NCBI GenBank assembly: GCA_007258455.2
Contig: VDFB02262711.1
Span: 124,001 to 188,000, forward strand
Source of the DNA: Sequoia sempervirens
Lineage: Eukaryota; Streptophyta; Pinopsida; Cupressales; Cupressaceae
Reading direction: 5' to 3'
Length of the DNA stretch: 64,000 bases
Shown piece after piece: positions 20,267 to 30,870 of the stretch. Under the pieces are notes generated by a model that was not told the origin of the DNA, did not search any database, and was given only the letters and a program-made list of their open reading frames with translations. Positions within the stretch are counted from its first letter, which is position 1. Every line of letters begins with the position of its first letter. Both the position numbers and the translations under genes were made by a program.

Positions 20267-21541
20267 TTATGAATTCTTCCCTTGGCACATGATATCTTCA
20301 TCTGAATCGTAGCTACATCTTCTGGATGATCTAACTAAATCCTCATCAACCTTGACATTTGCACTCTCAATTACTTTTCTCAGTCTTTTGTTGTAGCATC
20401 TATATGCCTTGCTCTTTGTGGAGTAACTTAGGAAGATTCCTTCATCACTTCTAACATCAAACTTTCCTATGTCATCATCTCTTTTGATATAGCATTTGCT
20501 TCCAAAGATTTTGAAGTATTTGGCAATAGTCTTATGACCAAACCATAGTTCATAAGGATTCTTACTAGAATTACCATTCACATCTACTCTATTCAAGGTA
20601 TATACAACAGTACTTACCGCTTCACTCCAGTATTTCTGAGGCACATTTCCTTCCACCATCATTGTTCTGGCAGCATCCAGAATTGTTCTATTCTTTCTTT
20701 CTGCAACTCCATTCTGTTGAGGGGTTCGGGGAGCAGATAGTTGTCTTTTAATTCCATGCTCTTCACAATAAGTATTGAATTCTTTTGAAAGAAATTATCC
20801 ACCTCTATAAGATCTTAGGCATTTGATCTTCAAACCTTTTTCATTTTCTTCCATGGCCTGAAAGCTTTTGAACTTATCTAATACTTCACTTTTCTCTCTC
20901 AAAAAGGAAACCCAGATCATTCTAGAGTAGTCATCAATGACAAGCATAAAATATCTTTCTCCATGAATGCTCTTAACTCTAGAGGGACCACACAAATCAG
21001 TATGTAACAGTTCTAACACGTTATTTGAGTGAAATTGCTTGCTTCGGAAGGAAACTCTAGTTTGTTTACCCATTTGACATTGTTGACAAATTACATTAGC
21101 AAGCTTCACTAATTTAGGCAGATCTCTTACTGCTTGAGTAGAACTTATCTTAATGATGTTGTCAAAGTTTACATGACACAATCTCCTATTCCATAACCAA
21201 CTTTCATCTACTTGAGCAATTAAGCAACTACCATTAGTAGTATTCAAATGAAAGATGTTACCTTTAGTCTGCACACCAGTGGCAATCATGTTTCCAAATT
21301 TTCCACGAATCTGGCATTTTATATCCTCCAACTGTAGATCATATCCCTTGTACACCATCTGTCCAACACTTAACAAGTTATGCTTCAGGCCTTCAACATA
21401 GAGAATGTCATCAGTATTTTCTTTACCACCAAGGCTAATAAAGCCTCTACCACAAATCACACAAGCATTATTGTCTCCAAATCTCACAACCCCACCATCA
21501 TACTCTTCTAGATTCACAAACTTGCTTTTTTCATTGGTCAT
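20267..21541 (-). pseudogene. Copia protease end and integrase
   Basis: Begins just after the protease DSGCSHH, in the GAG-preINT region (LWNRRLCHVNFDN, CQQCQMGKQ zinc-finger cysteines). It continues through the DDE core: LLHTDLCGPSR, MLVIDDYSRMIWVSFL and, after TAA 20795, the PQQNGVAERKNR block with the catalytic Glu. The region after 20662 (YWSEAVSTVVYTLNR, ELWFGHKTIAKYFKIFGSKC) is the copia integrase C-terminus. A TAA at 20267 separates it from RT. Confidence 0.88.
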
Positions 21542-21925
21542 ATGATGTGAGCATCCGCTATCAATGACCCATTCATCTTTCTCCTCAACACGGGCTGCAA
21601 GAGCTTTCTTTTCTTCAGTGGATTCAATAGGTTCAGGATTATTTTCAATGGTAGCTATAAAATCCCAATCATCCTCATTTCCAACATCTTTATCAGACTC
21701 ATCATCTATTACTGCTTCTTCAGCAAAGTAGCATTTCTTTTGAAATCTAGGTTTTCTAGGTTTAGACCTAGGAACTCTTTCAAGACATCTTGATGCAAAG
21801 TGACCTATTTTACTGCATGAAAAACATTTAATAGGTAATACATCTTCATACTTGCCTTTTCCTCTTCCTTCTTATTTTGCAATGAGTGCTTCCAATTCTA
21901 GAACTTCTCTATCTTGGTCTTCGAT

Positions 21926-22633
21926 CTATTTCATTTCTTCATCATATTTGGATGCCCTTCTAGAGCTCTCTCCAGGACTGTAACTTTGCCTATAGCTTCT
22001 AGATATAGTAGCCTTTAACGCAGATTCAGTCTTCAGTGTGGATTCAACAAATTCACTTATTTCAAAACCAGCAAGCTTTTCTATCAATGTGTCTCTTGTC
22101 ATCTTGTTTACAGACATAAACTCTTCAATATCATTAACTTTCGACTTGTAGGAGGGAGGCAAGGATCTGAGTATCTTAGCCACAATTTCATCTTCACTTA
22201 CTGAACCACCGACACATTTAATACTTAGCACTATCTCATTTACTCTTTGCATAAAATAAGTAATATTTTCATCTTCACCCATCTTCAGGTTTTCATACTT
22301 ACCTTTCAGACTTTGTAGCTTAGTCATCTTTACCTGTGTATCTCCTTCATACAAAGCTTCCAGCTTTATCCAAATCTCATGAGCTTTCTGCAGGCCTACC
22401 ACATTTTCCATCTCTAAATCTGTCAGAGCGCTCACCAATGCTTCAATGGCTCTAGTATTGCTTTTTTCATCCTTGATCTCATCAGGAGTGGAGGGCGCAT
22501 TCATAGGAATAGTGTATTGATTCTTTGTAATCTTCTAGATAACATCTCCAATGCACTATAAATAAAATTGCATCCTAACTTTCCATAGGTTGGTGCCATC
22601 AAATCTAGGGTTGTCCTTCTTGAATGTTTCCAT
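21926..22633 (-). pseudogene. Copia gag (UBN2-type)
   Basis: Starts METFKKDNPRFDGTNLWKVR (ATG 22633). After two TAG codons (22556, 22535) it continues as MNAPSTPDEIKDEKSNTRAI, AHEIWIKLEALYEGDT, SLKGKYENLKMGEDENI, ILRSLPPSYKSKV. This is the copia gag domain, RNA-packaging capsid. The CCHC knuckle follows after the stop at 21926. Confidence 0.88.
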
Positions 22634-22675
22634 CGTAGATCACCTCAAGTTGTTAGACTTTTCTTCAGAGGAACC

Positions 22676-22687
22676 GCTCTGATACCA
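22676..22687 (-). promoter_or_regulatory. Copia primer-binding site
   Basis: Minus strand TGGTATCAGAGC, complementary to initiator tRNA-Met, two bases inside the 5' LTR end at 22690. Confidence 0.9.
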
Positions 22688-22689
22688 AT

Positions 22690-23956
22690 TGTTGGCAAAA
22701 GCAAGGACAAACAACTGAGGGGGGGTGAATCAGCTATCACAAAAATTTAAACTTTGCAGCCTTAACTTAACTTTAATCTCATATCTAATGAATAAACAAT
22801 TAACCATAAGCAATTAACACATCAGAGAGACAAACAACACCAAGATTTTTTTTTTGTGGAAACCCTATTAGGGGAAAAACCATGGTGGATGTCAGTCCAC
22901 AAGATTATACTCTGCTAAAAGCATAAAGGAAAATAATAAGGAGAATGCACATGCATTCAGGCTCACTGCCTAGAGCTCACTGCTCAATTACAAATAGAAG
23001 ACTCACTGTCTTACATAAATATTCGGATTAAAACCATTCGGAAATTTGAACTGAGAGAATGGCTTTTGTCCAAGCCTGATTACAGTTCCAATTAGGCACA
23101 ATACTTCTACATGCTCAACCTTCTACACACTTGCTCTTCAATGATATTTGCACTTATGCACACAAGAGCACACAATGCATACTTAGCACACTAACCACAC
23201 TCTGCATCCTACCATACTATCCACACAATTGCCTCTTATATATCAACCACAAATATTTCACCATAACAAAGTCGGCCAAAGGAAAAGAATATATTTTCAA
23301 TGTCAGCTCAAATTCATAATTAAATTTTCAATGTGCACCCACCAAGGTTGGCCATAACATAGTGGGGACCCAAATTCACTTCTCCAAAACAAGAACACTC
23401 CAATTAATCACACCTCGAACATCCACAACACACTAGCATCAACATGTTGGCCAAGAACAAGAAAAACCAAACATGCACAAGAAAATATTTTCAATCACGA
23501 GCTTCATCGGATCATGTGGACGTACCACAAGGATAGAGGATGAACTAGAGACATCTGAAAACACCAAGAAATAGCAGAGAGACATCTGTGACAACCGAGA
23601 TAACCAAGAACATACAATCTTTATTCAAAAACTCTGGCAGAGACCAACAAAACACTGTCATACCACAACTTGCACACAAATTCATGCAGACCTTTGAAAC
23701 TTTTGGTAGATGATCTAGACATACTCAACATTAAACCCTTTGATCCACAACAACTAACCTTTTATGTGCATAACGTAATGCCTTAATGACCTGCATAGTT
23801 CAACATAGTTCCACTAGGAACCTGGAACACATTCACTTTTAATTTTCTCAATATCCTCGACATATACATCACTTAGAACATCAAATGCTAATAGTGTTGA
23901 CATCAATGATAACCACATATCAGCACCACATCACACCATCCAACAATTTCCCAACA
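22690..23956 (-). repeat. 5' LTR of copia element
   Basis: TGTTGGGAAATTG (minus strand, at 23956) to CCAACA (22690). It is about 1.27 kb and carries a short duplication (AACAATTAACCATAAGCAATTAAC) that the other LTR lacks. It ends next to the ATCTAC target duplication. Confidence 0.9.
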
Positions 23957-23962
23957 ATCTAC

Positions 23963-25241
23963 ATCCTCCTACTATTTATTTATGCACATAAATGGTCATC
24001 TTGTAATCATAAGTTTTGAGCTCTATTTACTCATCCTACGCATCAATAAACAACTCAACACAAGAGATGCAAATTGACATATTAACACAACAATGTCCAA
24101 CTAAGTTATTGAAACTCAACTATTGATACCTCGTTCTCCATCCAGAGTACAAAATTGTTCCACTTTTTGTTTTGTAACATATTCTTTTCAAATTGCTTTG
24201 GATGGCGGTCATATTTCTCCTCCTGTCAAAACATGGCATTGGACTACTTAAACTAATTAATATGCAATCATTTAATTTTTCCAAGGAAATAAAAAATAAT
24301 ATATCATTTAACATACTAAATATACTTACAAATGTACAAATCAAGTCCTGTAAACCTTTCTGGCCACTGCGATGTGTGGCACGAAGTTTCTCAAGCCTAG
24401 CCTTAGACGCCTTGTCCTGAAACATATACTAATTGAATTTAACTATGCACAAATAAAATTTAAATATCGTTTAATAAATTTGATATAATCTTATGAGAAA
24501 ATTCAAATACTTGCATACTCTCCTCACTAGACTTCCTCTGTGCATCAGACTTCTCATATGCTTTTACAAGCTCTTTCCATACTTTCACAATTACATCAAT
24601 TGACCTTCTTTTCTGCCTTAGCTCAAGAGGGATTTTTTTTATCTTCTTTGATTGGTTGCACCGAAATCTCTTGTAGTTTTGAGACATTTGTAGCTTTATC
24701 TTCTTTACAGACCAACCTGTGCCAAATTTAGTCTCCATGTCATGGACAATTACTTTTTTCGGTTGCATGGGTATATGTGAGAATGGCAAATGTAGATGGT
24801 CTTTGAACTCTTGAAGGCATGATTCCTTCAACCTATTCACAAACGTTTTTCAGCATCCGTCATTCAAACTTCCCCTGAAACCACCTCATAATCTATCTTC
24901 GTATTGTAGCTACCAATGCAAGATTGATAACATGGCGTGGTGGAAGAAGTCTCTGTCCCAGGAGTGGCTGGGACATCAGAAATCTCTACTCCCTATTCCA
25001 CATTCTTAGAGTTTACTGTCACTTATTTCCTCCTAGATTTTTTGTTCAATCTAGGACTGGTTGGGGAATCAATTGATTCCCTTTGACACAATTGATTTGT
25101 TTGCAATGTTTGAGGGGTGTTACCAGATTGTTTTTCTATGTATTTGGAAAGCGTTGTCCAGTCCACATTAAACAATTTGTTCACTACCTCTACCCCCAAT
25201 ATGGAAGCCAATTCCTCTTTATCTTTGTCAGTCTCATGTCC
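23963..25241 (-). pseudogene. CACTA Ptta/En/Spm-like (TNPA-type) gene, middle exons
   Basis: Minus strand. One segment reads GHETDKDKEELASILGVEVV (from 25241, after a TATAG acceptor). A 126-codon frame at 24840-24460 reads CLQEFKDHLHLPFSHIPMQP, FGTGWSVKKIKLQMSQNYKR, VIVKVWKELVKAYEKSDAQ and ends in a GT donor after SMQ (about 24514). The next exon is DKASKARLEKLRATHRSGQK, then after a further intron EEKYDRHPKQFEKNMLQNKK and WNNFVLWMENEVS. This order resembles the plant transposase Ptta/En/Spm (Transposase_24) family carried by CACTA elements, thought to bind subterminal repeats. Stops and at least one frame change mark it as dead. The copia insertion cuts it on the left. Confidence 0.6.
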
Positions 25242-25393
25242 CTATATATATATTTAAATTATATTTCTTCTTTTAAATTTGAAATAAAATCCTAAACTAC
25301 AATTCCTCTTTATCTTTGTCAGTCTCATGTCCCTATATATATATATAAATTATATTTCTTCTTTTAAATTTTGAAATAAAAAACTAAAAAGTA
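25210..25393. repeat. 91-bp tandem duplication
   Basis: AATTCCTCTTTATCTTTGTC begins at 25210 and 25301; the two units run on to TATATATA and a TTTCTTCTTTTAAATTT tail. It duplicates the acceptor side of the exon starting at 25241. Confidence 0.85.
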
Positions 25394-25590
25394 AAATTCA
25401 AAGAAACAATGGAAATATTTACAAATCTATAAATTGACAATGCTCGCTTCCTTCTATTGCTTGACATTTTGAGGCGACCTAGGGAAAATTATTTTTGTCC
25501 AGTCTATGGAGGAAAACGAAGTACACACTATCAGGTATGAAAGATTTCGTCTAGTTTGTGGTATGAAAGTTTTGTTTTGTGGGAAAATAT

Positions 25591-25980
25591 GTTCGTTGGG
25601 TTTGCTTAGTGTTGATAACCTAGGGAAAATATGTTTGTTGGCTGTGCTTAGTGTTGATAACCTTATCATGAAAACTTTCATAATGCAATATTGCACAAAT
25701 TTTTCATGGCATCGGTGAATATGGCACGACTGGGCAAAACCAAGCGGTTTCTACATTTATTTTCAGCAGTTGCTCAGCAGTGAGATGTTCGTTGGGTTTG
25801 CTTAGTGTTGATAACTTAGGGCAAAAATGTTCACTAGGTTTGCTTAGTGTTGATAACCTTATCATGAAAACTCTTTCATAATGCAATCTTGCACAAATTT
25901 GTCATGGAATTGGTGAATATGGCGCAACTGGGCAAAACCAAGCGGTTGCTGTGTTTATTTTCAGCAGTTGCTCAGCAGTG
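25591..25980. repeat. 196-bp tandem duplication
   Basis: GTTCGTTGGGTTTGCTTAGT begins at 25591 and 25787. Both units end in TTTTCAGCAGTTGCTCAGCA. It lies in an intron of the minus-strand gene relic. Confidence 0.85.
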
Positions 25981-26260
25981 ACCAATCCAATTCCCAAATT
26001 TTCCAAACAGTTCACTATTTCCTTGATACCCTAGTTAGGGAAAGAATATAGAGGCATCCTAGCTTTGTGCTATAATATTTTGAGCCAAAGCTCAAATGGG
26101 TAGGGTAAAAAAATTTGTTGGTTTCTCAAAGGTTTTGCAATTTATAATGATGGGACAATTTAGAGGCCACGAACCAGTAAACAATCACGAATTCAAATGC
26201 AATACAAAGAGCAGTAAACAATCATGAATTCAACGAAGAAAAATAAAATTGTAACCTTAC

Positions 26261-26393
26261 CTATGGTGTCGCAAACTAAATCAAATTTCTCATCAGTTGT
26301 TGGTAGCGCCCTGCTCTCTTCCTTCGTGCGGCATTTTTCCCTTTTTTGTTGTCTGATTTCTTCCTTCACACGACATTTTTCCCTTTTTGTCAT
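26261..26393 (-). pseudogene. Candidate first exon of CACTA minus-strand gene
   Basis: ATG at 26393, a charged peptide with a repeated REKCR(V/T)KEE motif, ending in a CATAG|GTAAGG donor at 26261. It starts about 180 bp inside the CACTA-like terminus at 26576, where such a gene would begin. Linking it to the exons at 25241-24120 is inference from strand and order. Confidence 0.45.
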
Positions 26394-26439
26394 CTAATTT
26401 CTTCCTTCATGCGGGAAATTTTTTATTTTTCAATTTTGA

Positions 26440-26576
26440 TTTAGTAGTCGACGCTTTAGTTAGCATTAGTTAACGCCAACTTTAGCACCGACTTTTGGTC
26501 TTTAATGTAATTTTTTGGGGGCGCCTAAGGCGGTGCCAAGTGCACCTAATTGGGCACCTATCATTGTTATATAGTG
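26440..26576 (-). repeat. CACTA-like terminus with subterminal words
   Basis: Reading inward on the minus strand from 26576: CACTATATAACAATG, similar to the right end CACTACAACAAATCC. Then GGTGCCC, GGCACCGCC, GGCGCC, GGTGCTAAAG and GGCGTTAAC, the same word set as at 12600-12830 and 41850-42060. Next three bases outward are ACT, not TTG. Either the end of a second CACTA element fused to or nested in the composite, or a diverged internal repeat. Confidence 0.5.
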
Positions 26577-27261
26577 ACTATTTTCATTGTTGTGTATCAC
26601 AAGATCCAGAGTGTTGGAAATAATTCCAACTCTTGCCTTGTTTTTTTGACCATTGTTGTCCTGTGGTTCCTTCATCAGCTCGGTGCCGTAGAGCAGTTTT
26701 TACCGCGGTCCCGCAAGGTGCTTCATCCTTCTCAATGGTAGTGCGGTGAAAGCTTTTGCGACAGCACGTGAGTCTTCCTTCTATTCCTAGTGGTGTTGTG
26801 GTGACTCCCGCAAGTCTTCTACAATTGGCATGCAGTAGTGCGGTGACCACCGCTATCCCGTGGCTCCATCAACTCGGTGCGATAGAGCAGTTTTTACCAT
26901 GGTCTCGCAAGTTGCTTCTTCCTTCTCGGCGATAGTGCAGTGAAAGCTTCTATGGCAGCATTTTTATTCACAGAGGAGGCCATGGAGAGAGGACATGGAC
27001 GACATAGAAATGCTAAATTGGTGAGAGGAAAGTGGGTGGAAATAGGTGAGACAACGAAATCTGCAGATACAATAGAGGTAAGAAGAGAAAGCAACCTCAA
27101 CCAAAGGAGGAAGGTGTTTATGAATTCAAAAATGCTACAACATAGAGGAGATATCAATATGTCAAATATATGACTAAAGTGAGGTTTTGTGTTGGATAGC
27201 ATACTCGTTGAAATGATATAATTGGTGTACTAAACATTATTTACTATGTTGTGTATTATAG
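26577..27261 (+). promoter_or_regulatory. Upstream region between divergent CACTA genes, with 193-bp tandem repeat
   Basis: CGGTGC(C)GTAGAGCAGTTTTTACC, CGCAAGGTGCTTC and GGTAGTGCGGTGAAAGCTT recur at about 26661-26757 and 26854-26952. Related TACCGCACTACCGCC and GGCGGTATAGCAGTG words occur at 37480-37600 and 41440-41600. They may be transposase-binding sites. An ORF at 26940-27173 (GHGRHRNAKLVRGKWVE) could be a first exon but has no recognised domain. Confidence 0.5.
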
Positions 27262-28481
27262 GGGCGAGACGAGACCATGGCAACAAATCGTGTCATATCA
27301 AATGAGGACACAACGGATGAAGCGGGACATCAGGTACTCAAATTTTGACTTAACTTAGGAAAAATCAATTTGATGGCATTTTGTGATATGTCCATTTTTT
27401 TCACAGTATTACTAAAATTTATAATGTATTATCCAATATTGACATAAATTAATGCATGTTGTTGATTATTTTAGATGGAGATTGGAGCAAATGTAGAGCC
27501 TGAGCGTTCAACTAGCAAAAGAAGAAGATATGTACGTGGATGTGGACCTAAAACTGTTAAATCATGTAGACGACAGTGAGTGGAAGAGGATATGACAATG
27601 GATACTACAGACACAACAAATGATTGCACTAAAGAAAAGGTAGGTATATATGTTCATACAATTTATATTTTTATTTTTTAAGCCATATTTGATTATATTT
27701 CTTTGAAATTGATACATTTATGATTTATCCAATTGTTTCCAAATATTAAATAATGCTTGCGTTTGTTGATAGGTAGAAGATTTTAATGAAACAGTACATA
27801 CTAATACCCAAGATCCAACTAGGTTATTAACATTTGGACAAGATGATCCAAACCATCCTTTAAACCATACCAGGGTGACAAGAGCAAGATTGAAGAGAAC
27901 ACTACCACCTGAGAATTTTGAAGAGCTGATGAGAGTCACATACACTGATGACATGCCACCTAGCTTTAATGATGATGATCATGATAGTGAAAATGCAGTG
28001 CATGAAGAAGGATTGAATGAAATGCTTACAAGTTTCTTTGGGGATGGAAACAGTTATGACAATAATGATGATATGGTTGACAGTAATGATGATAGCAGGG
28101 GTAATTACCACCAACGTAATGTTGATGATAACAACATCAAAGACTCCATCAAGCAAGCAACAAAGACACCCGTGTTCAAATCAGGTGCAAGTAGAACCTC
28201 AAAACTGGCATGTACATTAATATTATTAGAAATCAAGTCACTATTTGGTTGGTCAAACAAAGGATTCACTACCCTATTAAAGTGAGTTGAAATCTATTTC
28301 TTACTTTGCATTGTCAATTGGTGTACATAATTCGTAAACATTCATCAACTTCGTTTATATTTCTTTAAGGGGATTTTAAAACCATATATTGTATATAAAT
28401 AGTCCTAGTATAGATTGACATATCAAACATGTTCATCATAAGTCAAACATTCAATTGATTTACTCTCTGGAAATCTTATAG

Positions 28482-30033
28482 GGCACTAAAAACTAAAATA
28501 TTCCCTGAAGAGAATGTGTTGCCATCAACTTGCAGAGAGGCGTGTATGTTGTTGGTTGAGTTGGGGATTGAATGTAAGCAAATTCATTCATGTAAAAATA
28601 ATTGCATTTTATATAGAGATGAATATGAAAACAAGGTAGAATTCCTTGTATGCAAAGAGAAGAGATATCGTACAGATGTATAAGGTCCTACAATTCCAAA
28701 GAAGGTTTTATGTCACATGCCAATTATACCTAGACTTCAATGAATGTTTCGTTGCAATTCACTAGCACAATTGATGGACTGGCATGCAAATAACAGGAGT
28801 AAAGATGGATTCATGCGAATTTCGGCCGACTCCAAAGCAATGAAACACATAGAGGAAAAATGGCCAATAAAATTCAAAGATGAACCCTGTAGTATCAGGT
28901 TTGGTCTTGCAATTGATGGAGTGTGCCCATTCTCTTTCCTGAGCTCAAATTATAGTGTTTGGCCAGTCGAATTGATAGTATACAATATTCCCCCATGGAT
29001 GACTATTAGAAAGGAGCACCTTATGTCGACTCTCATTGTTCCAGGAAAACATCAAGTTAAAAACATGGATGTTTATCTTGCGCCTTTTATTGATGAGACG
29101 CAACTACTATGGAAAGGCATAAGAATGTATGACATATCACGTCCTCCATCAAATATGTCCTTCATGTTGTATGGTGTGCTATGTTGGACTATTCATGATT
29201 TCCCAGGATTTGGTGTTTGTTCTAGTAAGATAAAATATTTACGTATTTACATTCATAATTTATTTTCATCCCAACTTTCATACTTAGTTTTATACTATTT
29301 TTTTTATGTTATTAACATTACTTATTGAAATGTAGGGATTCAAACAAAGGGGATATTTGCATGTCCAAGATGTGCAGAACAATTTCAAGGGCTGCATTCT
29401 AAAGATCTACATAAATTTATTTATGCAAACAACATGGTTTTTCTACCACTAGATCATAGGTTTAGAAATCACCTAAAGAATCAATTTGATGGAAAAGTAG
29501 AAAATAGAGGCCCTCCCATGATTATGGGTCTAGGTGATTGGCTTAAGAAGTATGAAGATGTTGAATTGAAAGCTTGGGAGGACTTTTTTGATCGGGGTGA
29601 TTCAATTGAAGAACCATAACAAGTTGTAGTTAATATGCCAGAAGGAATGAAAAGGAAATCCATATTTTATGAGCTCCCTTACTAGAAGAATCTATTAATA
29701 TCTCACCTATTAGATCCTATGCACATCTTCAAAAATGTCCCAGATTCTATATTTTGACACATATCAGGCAAAGAGAAGGACACCTTGTCTTCGAGGAGAG
29801 ATATTGCTCTTTTGCGTACCAAATTTGATAGAAAACATTTGTGGCCAAACAAGGAAAATGAAACATATGCAAAAGCTCCATGGATTTTGAAAAAAAAAGA
29901 GCTAGACCAACTAAAAAAATTCATTTGTTCAATAAGGACACCTACTGGCTATGGGTCATCATTGGCTAAAGCTTTTACAGTTGATGGACATATCATAGGA
30001 TTTAAAACATGTGATTTTCATAATTTAATAAAG
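28482..30033 (+). pseudogene. TNP2 core exons of CACTA transposase
   Basis: Exon 28482-29224 joins the previous one as LLK-ALKTKIFPEENVLP. It holds CKQIHSCKNNCILYRDEYEN (zinc-binding-like cysteines), IRFGLAIDGVCPFSFLSSNY, SVWPVELIVYNIPPWM, MDVYLAPFIDE and VLCWTIHDFPGFG, the hallmark blocks of plant TNP2 transposases. Exon 29336-30033 continues GIFACPRC, GLGDWLKKYEDV, then HLLDPMHIFKNV (normally H-x2-D-x-MH-x-EKNV). Stops at 28681, 28741, 29617, about 29683 and about 29756. Confidence 0.88.
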
Positions 30034-30151
30034 GTATTATATATCAACATTTAACATTTACTGGTAACATTGATTAAGCACTAAACTTATTTTGATATTT
30101 TGTTGTGTGAGAAAAAATTACTAATGACCTTTTCATAAATGTGTTTGATAG

Positions 30152-30748
30152 CATATCATGCCATTGGCAATTAGGGGGGATTCCTATCTTACAGTTGACT
30201 TAAGGAATGCCATAAGTCGATTGTCAACATTTACAAGGTATGTGGTTATATGAAATGTTCATGTGTGAGAGACATAGAGATATTATATTGCATTTTAATT
30301 TATGACTAAAGGTTCATACTAATTTACTATTCTTATATTAAGTGGGTGACCTCCAAGGAGATCCATGAATCTAAAGTGCCAAAGTGGAAGAAGGAAATTG
30401 CAGAAATTGTATGTGTAACTGAGAAGGAGCTCCCTACAAGTTTCATGGACCTCCAAGTCCATTTACTTATACACTTAGTCGATGACATTGAATTGGCAGG
30501 TGTCGTATCAATGAGGTGGATGTTTTTCTTTGAGAGGTATATGAAAACTCTTAAAAGATATGTCTGACAAAAGGCACATCCAAAGGGTTGCATGGCTGAA
30601 GGGTGTGTATTGAATGAAGCATTTTTCTTCTTGTGTGAATTCCTTGGTAAGGATTTTGAAGATGGCCCATGTGTCTGGGATGTAGAACGAGCATAAGATA
30701 TTATTGATGGAGAAAAACCACAATCTAATGGTGTTGAAGGACAAATTA
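30152..30748 (+). pseudogene. DUF4218 domain exons of CACTA transposase
   Basis: HIMPLAIRGDSYLTVDLRNA, then KELPTSFMDLQVHLLIHLVD, DIELAGVVSMRWMFFFERYM and KTLKRYV: the DUF4218 signature found downstream of TNP2. Broken by TGA 30565 (RYV-stop, likely Arg) and a TAA near 30695. The 30237/30343 and 30748/30871 junctions keep phase. Confidence 0.85.
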
Positions 30749-30870
30749 GTAAGTAAATTCACGATCAGTGTGGTTTTTTTTCTTGTAATCATTAATTTAC
30801 TCTGTAATTTATTTGTCAAATTAACAACATGAAATTTGGAGTTTGAAATAAACATGTTGACATGTAATAG

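Larger units (their letters stand above)
18473..22633 (-). pseudogene. Copia Gag-Pol polyprotein, one frame with about ten nonsense codons
   Basis: From ATG 22633 to TAA 18473, about 1386 codons in one frame with no frameshift. Order: gag with UBN2-type domain (22633-21926), CCHC knuckle CFSCSKIGHFASRC (near 21820), protease with DSGCSHH (near 21560), integrase (GAG-preINT, then LLHTDLCGP and VIDDYSR), RT (WVFKNKLNEDG to FVDDIIFGGDD), RNase H (IYCDNSSAINIS to DIFTKPL). Stops lie at 22556, 22535, 21926, 21872, 20795, 20267, 19796, 19610, 18839 and 18566 (lowest base of each codon). At least six are TAG, several where copia proteins have Gln (SKK-Q-SS, KE-Q-IADIFTKP). The integrase zinc finger reads LWNRRLCH, with the first His apparently replaced by Asn. 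Confidence 0.93.
16914..23956 (-). mobile_element. Complete Ty1/copia LTR retrotransposon (minus strand)
   Basis: Two LTRs, a primer-binding site, a polypurine tract and one long polyprotein frame in copia order (gag, protease, integrase, RT, RNase H). Flanked by ATCTAC on both sides (16908-16913 and 23957-23962), a 6-bp target duplication. It inserted in the minus-strand gene region of the CACTA block. The LTRs differ at many sites and the polyprotein has at least ten stops, so it is old and inactive. Confidence 0.92.

Noticed and set aside
26584..26850. 88-codon minus-strand ORF
   Set aside because: Lies in the tandem GCGGTAGTGCGG region; no domain.
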